Shown piece by piece: positions 1-6,603 of a stretch of 11,306 nt of DNA; the stretch's first letter is position 1, and the number at the start of each line of letters is the position of its first letter. The position numbers were made by a program, and so were the translations under genes. Under the pieces are notes generated by a model that worked only from the letters and a program-made list of their open reading frames with translations, made no database searches and had not been told where the DNA came from. This DNA is from Thermoplasmata archaeon (GTDB taxonomy: Archaea; Thermoplasmatota; Thermoplasmata; Thermoplasmatales; Thermoplasmataceae): assembly GCA_021816385.1 (NCBI GenBank), contig JAKAYJ010000026.1, forward strand, positions 1 to 11,306, read 5' to 3'.

Positions 1-58
1 TTCTTCCTGCAGAATGATATTTTGTTTCTAAATTATCTGGCCAGTCGATTGCCCCCAT
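1..58 (-). CDS. Start of an unidentified gene downstream of ksgA, cut by the window edge
   Basis: An ATG at 58 opens a frame of 19 complete codons without a stop up to the window edge, beginning MGAIDWPDNLETKYHSAG. It starts 15 nt after the ksgA stop codon on the same strand, so it would be the last visible gene of the cluster. In several euryarchaea a HemK/PrmC-like methyltransferase follows ksgA, but the visible residues show no recognisable motif, so no function is assigned. There is no clear GGTGA site before the ATG. The short gap and the open frame are the only support; it could also be a chance ORF. Confidence 0.4.
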   Translation of the reverse strand, partial: MGAIDWPDNLETKYHSAGR

Positions 59-73
59 TAACCGGAATTCATA

Positions 74-790
74 TTAATTACGTAATAAAGTCACGATTGA
101 TTCCGGTGGCAGTTGATCGACCCGGTTCTCCTGGAATTCTGCGGGGCAGTTTTCGATGACATTCTTGAGCTTTTTCCTTTTCTGAGAGAACATCTGCCTC
201 AGTTTTATTTCTGCAAAATTCCTGTCAAGATCTGGAAAATTATCATGGTTTTTCAGGGATATTATGGCACTATCTACACCCGGAACAGGAGAGAAGCTGT
301 TTCTTGAAACAAGCCTGATAAATTCAATGTTGAAGTTGAGGTAGGCGAATACAGTCATTCTTGTATATTCCTTTGTGGAAGGCTTTGCCATCAGGGTTGT
401 TGCAAATTCACTCTGGAACATGAGGACAGCCTTGTTGAACCTCATCGTGGATAATTTCTGGACAATTTTTGAGGAAATGTGGTAAGGCACATTGCCTATT
501 ATCTGATCCTGTGTTAATTCCGCATATTCAAGGAAATCTCCGTGTATGATCTCTAGATGACCGTGCTCAATATAATCAAAAAATTTTACCCTGAGAATAT
601 CCACAAATCTATGATCAGATTCCACAACTGTTACCTTTGGATATTTTTCAAGAAGAAACTGCGTTAAGAATCCTTCTCCCGGACCTATTTCAAGAACTTT
701 TTCTGCCTCATCAAGATTTGAAATCTCTATCTGCGCGATATTCTTGTCCCTCAACAGGACCTGTCCATATTTTTCCGTATAAAGCTTCAT
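74..790 (-). CDS. ksgA: 16S rRNA dimethyladenosine transferase (KsgA/Dim1 family)
   Basis: SAM-dependent enzyme that dimethylates two adjacent adenines in the 3'-terminal helix of 16S rRNA late in small-subunit assembly. The 238-residue protein has the N-terminal family signature in divergent form (EKYGQVLLRDKNI, residues 6-18), SAM motif I LEIGPGEGFLT (33-43), an acidic loop VVESD (55-59), and the catalytic motif IV as GNVPYHISS (99-107), where most relatives have NLPY. FSPVPGVDSAIISL (166-179) is a further family hallmark, and the basic segment SQKRKKLKN (202-210) belongs to the C-terminal helical part. It is somewhat shorter than typical members. Its ATG overlaps the stop codon of the DUF655 gene in an ATGA, so translation is probably coupled. 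I saw no strong Shine-Dalgarno site. Confidence 0.95.
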   Translation of the reverse strand: MKLYTEKYGQVLLRDKNIAQIEISNLDEAEKVLEIGPGEGFLTQFLLEKYPKVTVVESDHRFVDILRVKFFDYIEHGHLEIIHGDFLEYAELTQDQIIGNVPYHISSKIVQKLSTMRFNKAVLMFQSEFATTLMAKPSTKEYTRMTVFAYLNFNIEFIRLVSRNSFSPVPGVDSAIISLKNHDNFPDLDRNFAEIKLRQMFSQKRKKLKNVIENCPAEFQENRVDQLPPESIVTLLRN

Positions 791-1335
791 TGCTTAACAA
801 AAATCCTGTATTTTTCGTTCTTCCCGTCAATTTCCTGCGCAATCCTAACCGCGATCATCTTTTCAGGATGATGAACCGTTTTTACCCTGTCTGTAAGGTC
901 CTTGAATGATTCAAATGGCTTCTTTTTCCTTTCGTCGATGATTGACCACATGGTTTTATTTCCCAGTCCTGGAAGAAGTTCAAGAGTGTGCATTCTAGAA
1001 TTGATTGACTCGGCCCTGTTGAAGAAGTCAACGTATTTTTTCTCATTCTCCTTTACAATATTTTCAAGTATATATGGCAATTCAGTTACTGCAGACGATG
1101 ATAATTCCTCATATCCTATTCTGCGTTTCACAGTCATGATTTTATCCCTCTTCTGGAGGTCCTTTCCAATATATACCTTATCACCAACTGTCAGAATCGC
1201 ACCTTCCTTTGGAATCATTTCCAGAAGCTTGAACTCAGTCTCCCCCAAACCGAAAACAAGAGGTGTCCTGCTATATGAATGATCTGTAGACCTACCCTGC
1301 ATTAGAACGTCCAGAATGAAAGCATATTCTTCCAT
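787..1335 (-). CDS. DUF655 family protein with helix-hairpin-helix
   Basis: Conserved archaeal protein of 182 residues belonging to the DUF655 family, which is regularly found between rpoF and ksgA. The N-terminal half (YAFILDVLMQGR, 4-15; FGLGETEFKLLEMIPKEGA, 28-46) leads into an OB-like beta region around VGDKVYIGKD (50-59). The C-terminal part carries a helix-hairpin-helix, LELLPGLGNKTMWSIIDERK (118-137), typical of non-specific nucleic-acid binding. A role in RNA handling or ribosome biogenesis is inferred from the fold and the neighbours; the exact activity is unknown to me. It starts 4 nt after rpoF, with a partial GTGAT site just before the ATG, and overlaps ksgA by 4 nt. Confidence 0.88.
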   Translation of the reverse strand: MEEYAFILDVLMQGRSTDHSYSRTPLVFGLGETEFKLLEMIPKEGAILTVGDKVYIGKDLQKRDKIMTVKRRIGYEELSSSAVTELPYILENIVKENEKKYVDFFNRAESINSRMHTLELLPGLGNKTMWSIIDERKKKPFESFKDLTDRVKTVHHPEKMIAVRIAQEIDGKNEKYRIFVKQ

Positions 1336-1339
1336 GTTA

Positions 1340-1648
1340 TCACTGCAATTCTTTTAAATAATCAATTATACTACTTAAAACTTCATCTTTTGGTGTGAGT
1401 TTATAAGAATTTAAAATTGCAAGCATCTGCTCAATGTTAGATGGCATAAGATCAACTATCTTTACACAAACTTCCTCTGAAAAACCAGAAAGCTCAGATA
1501 TTTTCTTTACGGCTTCAACTGCATCCTTCTTGCTGAGTCTGGAAAACTGTCTCACATATTCAAATTCCTTTGCTTCTTCAGGTGAATTTTCCTTCAGATC
1601 CTGAAGTAAATCCCTGGCCTCTGAAGATGTGATATATTTTATATTCAT
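1340..1648 (-). CDS. rpoF: DNA-directed RNA polymerase subunit F (RpoF, Rpb4 homologue)
   Basis: Small subunit that pairs with RpoE (Rpb7) to form the stalk of archaeal RNA polymerase, helping open-complex formation and binding nascent RNA. The 102-residue protein is all-helical by sequence, starting MNIKYITSSEARDLL, with the HRDC-like C-terminal part SGFSEEVCVKIVDLMPSNIEQ (first residues near 54) in which the LMP motif is a family hallmark. The frame stays open upstream to 1735, but that stretch overlaps the L21e gene. The ATG at 1648 lies 2 nt after the L21e stop, has a GGTG site a few bases ahead, and gives the usual family length. The order L21e-RpoF-DUF655-KsgA is classic for euryarchaea. 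Confidence 0.92.
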   Translation of the reverse strand: MNIKYITSSEARDLLQDLKENSPEEAKEFEYVRQFSRLSKKDAVEAVKKISELSGFSEEVCVKIVDLMPSNIEQMLAILNSYKLTPKDEVLSSIIDYLKELQ

Positions 1649-1650
1649 AC

Positions 1651-1947
1651 CTACACCTTGATTTTTCTCAGATGTACAGGATCGGCGATAATGGTCTTTC
1701 TCACTCCACCCACCTTTATACCCAGGAGGTAGCATCTTCCCTGCATGCCCTCAATAACACCAGTAAAGCCCTGGAAATTATGAAATGGCATTCCCTTATG
1801 AACAGATGGATCTATATTCACTGCCACAAATTCTCCTACCTCAAATTTTCTCATGTATGAATTTATTCTTGGCATTCCCCTATCTTTCAGTCTTTTTGTC
1901 ATGGTCATTCTTGATCCTGACCTCGGTCCATGTGACATTTTTACCAT
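1651..1947 (-). CDS. rpl21e: Large-subunit ribosomal protein L21e
   Basis: Archaeal/eukaryotic-type ribosomal protein of 98 residues. It begins MVKMSHGPRSGSR, rich in basic residues, followed by the SH3-like barrel core with VGEFVAVNIDPSVHKGMPF and FQGFTGVIEGMQGRCYLLGIKVGG, all typical of L21e. The frame can be extended to a GTG at 1956, but that GTG is part of the ribosome-binding sequence GGTGA (1953-1957). The ATG at 1947 follows it with a 5-nt spacer, so I take 1947 as the start; the ATG at 1938 is another possibility. The Pus10 stop codon is at 1953-1955, inside the same Shine-Dalgarno site, which suggests translational coupling. Confidence 0.95.
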   Translation of the reverse strand: MVKMSHGPRSGSRMTMTKRLKDRGMPRINSYMRKFEVGEFVAVNIDPSVHKGMPFHNFQGFTGVIEGMQGRCYLLGIKVGGVRKTIIADPVHLRKIKV

Positions 1948-1952
1948 TTTTT

Positions 1953-1957
1953 TCACC
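1953..1957 (-). promoter_or_regulatory. Shine-Dalgarno site that sets the L21e start
   Basis: On the minus strand GGTGA is followed by five A residues and then ATG (1945-1947). The site contains both the Pus10 TGA stop and a GTG that would otherwise look like an upstream start for L21e. The spacer length matches the sites before Rrp41 (5) and SRP54 (6) in this window. Confidence 0.75.
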
Positions 1958-3110
1958 TTTTGATCATTATTACATCCAGTTCCCTGATCCTTATATCGGT
2001 ACCTAACTTCTCAGCGAGACTTGGACTTGTTCTGCCATCATCACCGCTGATGAGCTCCTTGATATATGTCCCAGCTTCTGCCTCAATGGTTAATATGTGA
2101 TCACCATTTTCCCTGCATTCCACTGACATTTCAGCTATCCTTCTCTCCCTTACAAGATCAGATCTGGAACTGCTAACTCGTAATGGTGTCCTTTGATATA
2201 TAACTTTCCCGTTAAATTCCTTACATATCTCCCTTAATTCCTCGCATGAAACAGGTTTGCCAGATTCAAGTTTTGCGCAGTATATCTTGTAATGCTTCTC
2301 GTTCTTGATGTTTTTAATCTCCTCCCTGCTTGATGGCCTCATTGATGAGACTACAACTCCAAGATTTGTTTTGTTTATGCTTTCCATTAACTTATTAAGG
2401 TCTATACTTCTTAATCTTGGTTCCGTTAGCTCAATTACAAACTCCCGACCATTGCCAAGCATCCTGACGTCAACATCCTCCCTTCCAGCTCCATGGAGCG
2501 CATAGTCCTTTCCTTTTCCCATCACTTTGAGCTGTTCCCCGATCACCGATTCTACTGTATCTGTTTTTTCAGAGTATTTAATCCATCTTGTCTGTGGAAT
2601 CCCACGCACATTCTTGTTGTATATACCATATATAAGAAGAGATTTTATCTGGAATTCTATTGACATGTATTCCACATTCACCTTTGCCATTATATCCGGA
2701 TCAGTTCTGTCAAATTCCTTTCCAGTCATATCCAGATAATATTTTCCAAGCTCACGGCTGAATTCCTTTTTTATTGGTTCTCCAAGATTGCCATATCTCT
2801 CCTGTAATACCTTTTCTTTTTCCAGTATATCAGCGGGAAATGATGATCCTATAAGGATTGTCCGGTATTCGTAGCCAGCAAGCCTCCTTTGAATCTCTTC
2901 TGCATATTTTGGGATTTCCAGAAATATTCCTGAACACAACGAACAGTATTTCTCTTCAACAAAATTGAGGTCATATCCCAGACATCTGGAAGTGAATAAA
3001 ATATGGTTACCACGATCCAGGTTAGTCATGGTGTGACCCACAGTTGCAAAAATTCTTCCAGCGCACCTGATACACAGTTTTTCGTTGGATAACTGGGTGA
3101 ATTTATCCAT
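1953..3110 (-). CDS. pus10: tRNA pseudouridine synthase Pus10
   Basis: Archaeal enzyme that makes pseudouridine 54 and/or 55 in the T-loop of tRNA. The 385-residue protein has an N-terminal THUMP-like part with a four-cysteine zinc site (C13, C16, C56, C59, as CIRC and CSLC). The C-terminal pseudouridine synthase domain has the Pus10 signature GAGREDVDVRMLGNGREF (207-224), in which Asp212 aligns with the catalytic aspartate. The late conserved block GTYIKELISGDDGRTSPS (347-364) is also family-typical. The ATG at 3110 is 9 nt after the rpoP stop; no clear GGTGA precedes it. Its stop codon lies inside the L21e ribosome-binding site. It modifies tRNA while its neighbours act on rRNA and mRNA, so the shared theme is RNA processing. 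Confidence 0.95.
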   Translation of the reverse strand: MDKFTQLSNEKLCIRCAGRIFATVGHTMTNLDRGNHILFTSRCLGYDLNFVEEKYCSLCSGIFLEIPKYAEEIQRRLAGYEYRTILIGSSFPADILEKEKVLQERYGNLGEPIKKEFSRELGKYYLDMTGKEFDRTDPDIMAKVNVEYMSIEFQIKSLLIYGIYNKNVRGIPQTRWIKYSEKTDTVESVIGEQLKVMGKGKDYALHGAGREDVDVRMLGNGREFVIELTEPRLRSIDLNKLMESINKTNLGVVVSSMRPSSREEIKNIKNEKHYKIYCAKLESGKPVSCEELREICKEFNGKVIYQRTPLRVSSSRSDLVRERRIAEMSVECRENGDHILTIEAEAGTYIKELISGDDGRTSPSLAEKLGTDIRIRELDVIMIKR

Positions 3111-3119
3111 GCTGGATGC

Positions 3120-3254
3120 TCATCTTGAATTTACTTCTTTTTCCACATTTGGTCTTTCCTTCAGGAAAACCCTGGAACCACACTCGCATTCTATTTCATT
3201 GGTTCCTAGGGACTTCTCGAGAATTCGACCGCATCTTATGCACTTATACTGCAT
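3120..3254 (-). CDS. rpoP: DNA-directed RNA polymerase subunit P (RpoP, Rpb12 homologue)
   Basis: Translation from the ATG at 3252-3254 gives 44 residues, [17 protein letters not shown] at the start and a tail containing [11 protein letters not shown], which matches the small zinc-ribbon subunit RpoP of archaeal RNA polymerase. The first zinc knuckle is C5-x-x-C8. The second is C23-x-C25 (ECEC) rather than the usual CxxC, one residue short. The basic KERP segment after the second knuckle is conserved in the family. The gene overlaps the end of the L37Ae gene by 11 nt and is followed 9 nt later by pus10. L37Ae followed by RpoP is a standard archaeal pair. There is no strong ribosome-binding site, so coupling with L37Ae translation is likely. 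Confidence 0.92.
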   Translation of the reverse strand: MQYKCIRCGRILEKSLGTNEIECECGSRVFLKERPNVEKEVNSR

Positions 3255-3504
3255 TGTCTACCAGTTCCTCTTTTACTCTCTGGGAGAATTCCGGATTGTA
3301 GGACCCCCCAGCGAACTTGTATCCGCAGTGCCTGCAAGTCCAGATGCCTGATGCTATCCTGACAACTTTCAGCTGCTTGCATTTCGGGCACTCGTATTTC
3401 GCCTTCTTCTGTTTGTAGATTTCACTCCATACTTTCCTTACCGTGACACCGTATCTTGGGCCAAATCTGCCCGCTGGTCCAACTTTCAACGTTCTTCTTG
3501 ACAT
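3244..3504 (-). CDS. rpl37ae: Large-subunit ribosomal protein L37Ae
   Basis: Zinc-ribbon ribosomal protein of 86 residues, usual size for the family. The basic N-terminus [19 protein letters not shown] is the L37Ae signature, followed by a complete zinc ribbon with C39, C42, C57 and C60 (CPKC and CRHC) and the conserved stretch YKFAGGSY (62-69). The start has a clear GGTGA site 7 nt upstream that lies within the last codons of rrp42; the two genes are separated by 2 nt. It overlaps rpoP by 11 nt. Confidence 0.96.
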   Translation of the reverse strand: MSRRTLKVGPAGRFGPRYGVTVRKVWSEIYKQKKAKYECPKCKQLKVVRIASGIWTCRHCGYKFAGGSYNPEFSQRVKEELVDNAV

Positions 3505-3506
3505 TT

Positions 3507-4292
3507 TTAAATCACCTGCTTGATGTATTCCCTGATTTTATTTCCAACTACTTCCGACATGTCAATTCCCTTTTTAATCTGATCCATGGAAAATGAACCT
3601 GAGTTACCCTTCTGCATTGCTCTTATATGTCCATCTTCTGTGAATGTTACGGTCAATCTGGCATCTGACATCTGTTCCTCTTCAACATCAGGGTCACAGA
3701 CAAGTTCGTCATCTATTTTCGCCATTGTTACAGATATTGGCATGGATCTGACCGGCAGTTTTGTTTCTGGTGATGCTTCATCAACTTTGTATGTTGCTGT
3801 GTGCAGTGCAGTCACTACGCCCATTGTGCATGCATCTATCAGGTTCCCGTCATAATCCAGTACGTCAATATCAACGAAAACTATCATTACTTTCTTACCT
3901 GGTTCAACGCATAGCTTTTCAAGGTCTATCATCTTGCTCTCCCTTATGCCCCTGTCAACAACCCTTGCTATTTCTATGGACTCCTCATTAGGCGGTCCCG
4001 GTTCAAATGTTGGGAATGCCATTGGCAGCATTTCAACGTTTGTTGTCAGAACCCCCTGATTTGGTGTATCTGGGAATGGCTCTCCTGATTCTACCTTCAC
4101 ACCTACAAGAACTTTAGTCTTTCCAAGATTCACAAATGCTGAGCCCTGGGCTCTCGGAATGAAATTTGGCTCTATCCTGATTGCTCTGAATTCATCGAGC
4201 TTTCTCTGATCTGCTCTTGTTCCCTCCTTTAACTTTTTACTTATGTATCCCTTCTTTATCTCTGACAAGATTCCACTTGCATCTTTGGGCAT
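3507..4292 (-). CDS. rrp42: Exosome complex component Rrp42
   Basis: RNase PH-fold subunit that alternates with Rrp41 in the hexameric ring of the archaeal exosome. Rrp42 itself is catalytically inactive but completes the RNA-binding and active-site surface. The 261-residue length is typical. Recognisable features are the N-terminal segment [18 protein letters not shown] (24-41), [19 protein letters not shown] (50-68), [24 protein letters not shown] (109-132) and the core [18 protein letters not shown] (141-158). It starts immediately after the rrp41 stop codon with no gap, and a strong GGAGGTGA site sits inside the end of rrp41, so the ring subunits are probably made in a coordinated ratio. 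Confidence 0.96.
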   Translation of the reverse strand: MPKDASGILSEIKKGYISKKLKEGTRADQRKLDEFRAIRIEPNFIPRAQGSAFVNLGKTKVLVGVKVESGEPFPDTPNQGVLTTNVEMLPMAFPTFEPGPPNEESIEIARVVDRGIRESKMIDLEKLCVEPGKKVMIVFVDIDVLDYDGNLIDACTMGVVTALHTATYKVDEASPETKLPVRSMPISVTMAKIDDELVCDPDVEEEQMSDARLTVTFTEDGHIRAMQKGNSGSFSMDQIKKGIDMSEVVGNKIREYIKQVI

Positions 4293-5045
4293 TTACTCAC
4301 CTCCATTCTGTGATTCAGATAGATTCTCAATCTTATATTTTTCAGAGAGCGCCTTTCTCTGAATTTCAGCTATTCTGTCAGTTGCCTTGATTATCATGTC
4401 TGTAGCTTTCCCGAATTCCTCCTTGGAAAGGTCTCCATCCATCTGTATCAGTACAACCTGTTTATTCTTTGAAAGTACAGCCATTGGCAGGTCGGCCTGA
4501 CCAAAATTATCCTCATCTTTTGAAAGATCAAGGACTATTCTGTCCTCCACCTTTCCAGCTGAGCATCCTACTACCATGTCCCTCATCGGTATGCCTGCTG
4601 ACGCAATGGCAACTGAAGCTGCTGTCAGGCTTGCAATTCTGGTTCCTGCATCTGCCTGTATGACCTCTATGAACACGTCAATTTGCGTTCTTGGAAACTG
4701 TTCCACCATAACTGCTGCGTTCAGTGCTTCGGAAATTACCTTGGATATTTCTGTTGATCTCCTGTCTGGTCCCGGCCTTTTTCTCTCGTCCACAGAGAAA
4801 GCTGCCATATTGTATCTTGCTTTTATAACACTTTTTTCAATATCCTGGGTGTGCTTGGGGTATGCTTCCCTGGGACCATATACGGCCACAAGTATCTTGT
4901 TGCCTCCCCATTCCATGAAGGCGCTTCCGTCTGCCCTTTCAAGAACATTCGTTGTTATTTTGATTGGTCGCAGTTCTTCATCTCCTCTTCCATCAAGTCT
5001 TAATCCATTCTCATTTATCAGTTTCTTATCACTGGGTGTTCCCAT
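4293..5045 (-). CDS. rrp41: Exosome complex exonuclease Rrp41
   Basis: Catalytic RNase PH-like subunit of the archaeal exosome, which degrades RNA 3' to 5' with phosphate and can also add A-rich tails in reverse. With the ATG at 5045 it has 250 residues. It shows RLDGR (16-20), the phosphate/RNA-binding arginines in PDRRSTEIS (93-101, R95 and R96), DVFIEVIQADAGTRIASLTA (123-142) and the active-site block DEDNFGQADLPMA (177-189), in which Asp185 is the expected catalytic acid. The frame extends to a GTG at 5054, but that GTG lies inside the GGTGA site at 5051-5055, so the ATG five bases later is preferred. It overlaps the end of rrp4 by 17 nt and abuts rrp42. Confidence 0.96.
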   Translation of the reverse strand: MGTPSDKKLINENGLRLDGRGDEELRPIKITTNVLERADGSAFMEWGGNKILVAVYGPREAYPKHTQDIEKSVIKARYNMAAFSVDERKRPGPDRRSTEISKVISEALNAAVMVEQFPRTQIDVFIEVIQADAGTRIASLTAASVAIASAGIPMRDMVVGCSAGKVEDRIVLDLSKDEDNFGQADLPMAVLSKNKQVVLIQMDGDLSKEEFGKATDMIIKATDRIAEIQRKALSEKYKIENLSESQNGGE

Positions 5046-5703
5046 TAATTTCACCTTTTTTACTTTTCAAAAATTCTGTAATTCTGTCTGTCAGTCCTGT
5101 GGCATGCGCTTCACTTTCTATTAGGCCTATTGCCTCTGAAGCAACAATCACGTTTTCAGGGAGTCCATCTATCCATATAAGTCCATTCTGTCCTATTACA
5201 ATCCTTGTGAATGTTGCATCCTTTACCATATTGACCATGGAACCGTTCTTTCCTATGATCCTTGGCACCTTTGGTGCAGGAATTGACATTATGTGCCCCC
5301 CTTCCAGCTTTCTCAATCCTATTCCTGGTTCCTTCAGCGTAATCCAGCTTTCCTTTATTTCATTTACATTCATTACCTTGGCATACACATAGTCGCCTGT
5401 AGTCAGGAATTTCTTCAGGTCGCCGGATATTGTTCTCCATGGTGTATCATTCATGTGAAGCATTGTCATGTAAGGTGATTTTATATCCACTGTCCACATT
5501 GATGGACCTACCTCCATGATCTTTCCTATTACCTTGTCACCACGTCTTGGGAAATAACTGCCATTGAACGGGACTATATCTATGTACTCCTCCCCTTTCT
5601 GTATCACGCCAAAATACTGTGATGTTAATTTCCCGTCAGCATCCCTGTGCAGGCCATTTCTTGGTTTAAGGTTTCCCGGATCAATGTCATCTCCTGGAAA
5701 CAC
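5029..5703 (-). CDS. rrp4: Exosome complex RNA-binding protein Rrp4
   Basis: Cap subunit that sits on the Rrp41-Rrp42 ring and feeds RNA into it. Numbering from the GTG at 5703 gives 224 residues: an N-terminal domain starting FPGDDIDPG, an S1 domain around residues 56-125 (GDKVIGKIMEVGPSMWTVDI, then GDYVYAKVMNVNE), and a KH domain with the GxxG loop in VPRIIGKNGSMVNMV (146-160). The exact start is uncertain. Homologues have some residues before the (V)PGD motif, and here the frame continues upstream through IKEI to an in-frame TGA at 5731-5733 with no ATG, GTG or TTG in between other than the GTG at 5703. An ACG at 5722-5724 sits at the right distance from a near-consensus ribosome-binding sequence; see findings. 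The gene overlaps rrp41 by 17 nt. Confidence 0.93.
   Translation of the reverse strand: MFPGDDIDPGNLKPRNGLHRDADGKLTSQYFGVIQKGEEYIDIVPFNGSYFPRRGDKVIGKIMEVGPSMWTVDIKSPYMTMLHMNDTPWRTISGDLKKFLTTGDYVYAKVMNVNEIKESWITLKEPGIGLRKLEGGHIMSIPAPKVPRIIGKNGSMVNMVKDATFTRIVIGQNGLIWIDGLPENVIVASEAIGLIESEAHATGLTDRITEFLKSKKGEINGNTQ
5051..5055 (-). promoter_or_regulatory. Shine-Dalgarno site that sets the Rrp41 start
   Basis: On the minus strand GGTGA, spacer AATTA, then ATG at 5043-5045. As with L21e, the GTG within the site can be mistaken for an upstream start. The site lies inside the rrp4 coding region. Confidence 0.72.
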
Positions 5704-5711
5704 AATCTCTT

Positions 5712-5750
5712 TTATTTCTCTCGTCTTAAATCACATCCTTTATTTCTCAT
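5712..5750 (-). other. Possible 12-codon upstream ORF in the rrp4 leader
   Basis: An ATG at 5748-5750 opens a 12-residue frame (MRNKGCDLRREK) that ends with TAA at 5712-5714, nine bases before the GTG of rrp4. It is in a different frame from Rrp4 and spans the putative ribosome-binding sequence. It may be a chance ORF, a translated leader, or the sign of a sequence error that breaks the true N-terminus. Nothing else supports translation. Confidence 0.2.
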
Positions 5751-5812
5751 CTTAATTAATACATTTTGTATTTTGTCTATCTCATCTCTCTTTAACAGGG
5801 CAATGAAAACTT

Positions 5813-5823
5813 CTTATATATTG
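5813..5823 (-). promoter_or_regulatory. Candidate internal promoter TATA box upstream of rrp4
   Basis: The gap between SBDS and rrp4 (5704-5867) is the only sizeable one in the cluster. On the minus strand it contains CAATATATAAG, a good archaeal TATA-box match. A start of transcription about 25 nt downstream (near 5790) would give an rrp4 leader of roughly 65-90 nt. This suggests the exosome and downstream genes can be transcribed independently of SBDS. Nothing else was recognised in the gap apart from the short upstream ORF. Confidence 0.45.
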
Positions 5824-5867
5824 TTTCTTTAATTATTTCAATTGAACTGCAAAGAAATTTTTCGTCC

Positions 5868-6557
5868 TTATATTTTTCTTATATCTATATCGTCCTTTCC
5901 CTTTCGCCCAAGCGATGAAATTATATCTCCATACATCCCAGCAGATACTTCAATTACACACATCCAGTTTCCGTCCTTCCCCCACTCCTCTTTCAGTATC
6001 TGGCCCTCATGGCTGATATCACCGTACATTCTACCATAAGCGTCTCCTCTTACCTTTATTGCAAGCTTGACTTTTTCCATCCTTATGGGAATAATTGGCT
6101 TCAATTCTTTCAGTACCATGTTTATCTGTTCATTCACTGGCTTGAACGGGTCTATATGGATCTTTGCTTCTTCCATTGCCGCTTCTATCCTTGCTGGAGG
6201 ATTTGGTGCGTTTGTCTGTGGATTTATGCTTTCCCTGGAGATTGTATTTATGATTATTTTTCTCTTCGTTTCCACCATTTTATGTTTCTGCTCTGTTGTA
6301 AGCTGTATCTGTCCACGCTTTATTATTTCAGATACAATCTTTGATATGTCGTCTGTCTTGAATACCTCTTTAATGGCTTCTTCTCCGGCTTTTTCCCCCT
6401 TCCTGGCATCCTTGAATATGTCTTCAGAGGCTAGATCATTTTCCATGTCCAGTTTTCCTTCCCTGATTCTTTCTACAGCGTCTGGGTCTACGAGAATCTC
6501 AAATTTATGCCCTGCGTGATCAAGTCTTGCTATGATGGCATCATCAAGTTTTACCAT
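5868..6557 (-). CDS. sbds: Ribosome maturation protein SBDS (Sdo1 homologue)
   Basis: Archaeal homologue of Shwachman-Bodian-Diamond syndrome protein, which in eukaryotes helps release the anti-association factor from the large subunit; a similar late ribosome-maturation role is presumed here. The 229-residue protein has the N-terminal FYSH domain (residues 1-90) with HKFEILVDPDAVERIREGK (17-35), DIFKDARKGEKA (46-57), then the helical linker with LTTEQKHKMVETKRKII (86-102) and INPQTNAPNPPARIEAAM (111-128), and a ferredoxin-like C-terminal domain. The frame is open to 6635, but the conserved start MVKLDDAIIARL begins at 6557. An AT-rich box about 25 nt before that ATG and no ribosome-binding site suggest a leaderless mRNA. 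It is the first gene of the cluster and precedes the exosome genes, as in many archaea. Confidence 0.95.
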   Translation of the reverse strand: MVKLDDAIIARLDHAGHKFEILVDPDAVERIREGKLDMENDLASEDIFKDARKGEKAGEEAIKEVFKTDDISKIVSEIIKRGQIQLTTEQKHKMVETKRKIIINTISRESINPQTNAPNPPARIEAAMEEAKIHIDPFKPVNEQINMVLKELKPIIPIRMEKVKLAIKVRGDAYGRMYGDISHEGQILKEEWGKDGNWMCVIEVSAGMYGDIISSLGRKGKDDIDIRKI

Positions 6558-6576
6558 GCATGCACATGCCAAACTA

Positions 6577-6588
6577 TTAAAATAAATT
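6577..6588 (-). promoter_or_regulatory. Candidate TATA box for leaderless SBDS transcript
   Basis: The minus strand reads ATTTATTTTAAT here, centred about 25 nt before the SBDS ATG at 6557. The spacing fits transcription starting at or next to the start codon. No GGTGA site is present before this ATG. Confidence 0.45.
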
Positions 6589-6603
6589 TTCACAGAGGAT
6601 GAT

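Noticed and set aside
1649..1735. N-terminal extension of the RpoF frame
   Set aside because: It overlaps the L21e gene for its whole length, and the conserved RpoF start with a GGTG site is at 1648.
4576..5124. 182-codon plus-strand frame opposite rrp41
   Set aside because: It is antisense to an unmistakable Rrp41, is rich in Ser/Leu/Pro without any motif, and has no ribosome-binding site or promoter; it is a shadow of the real gene.
6067..6519. 150-codon plus-strand hydrophobic frame opposite SBDS, resembling a membrane protein
   Set aside because: The hydrophobic look comes from reverse-complementing Lys/Glu-rich SBDS codons. SBDS is clearly the real gene on the minus strand.
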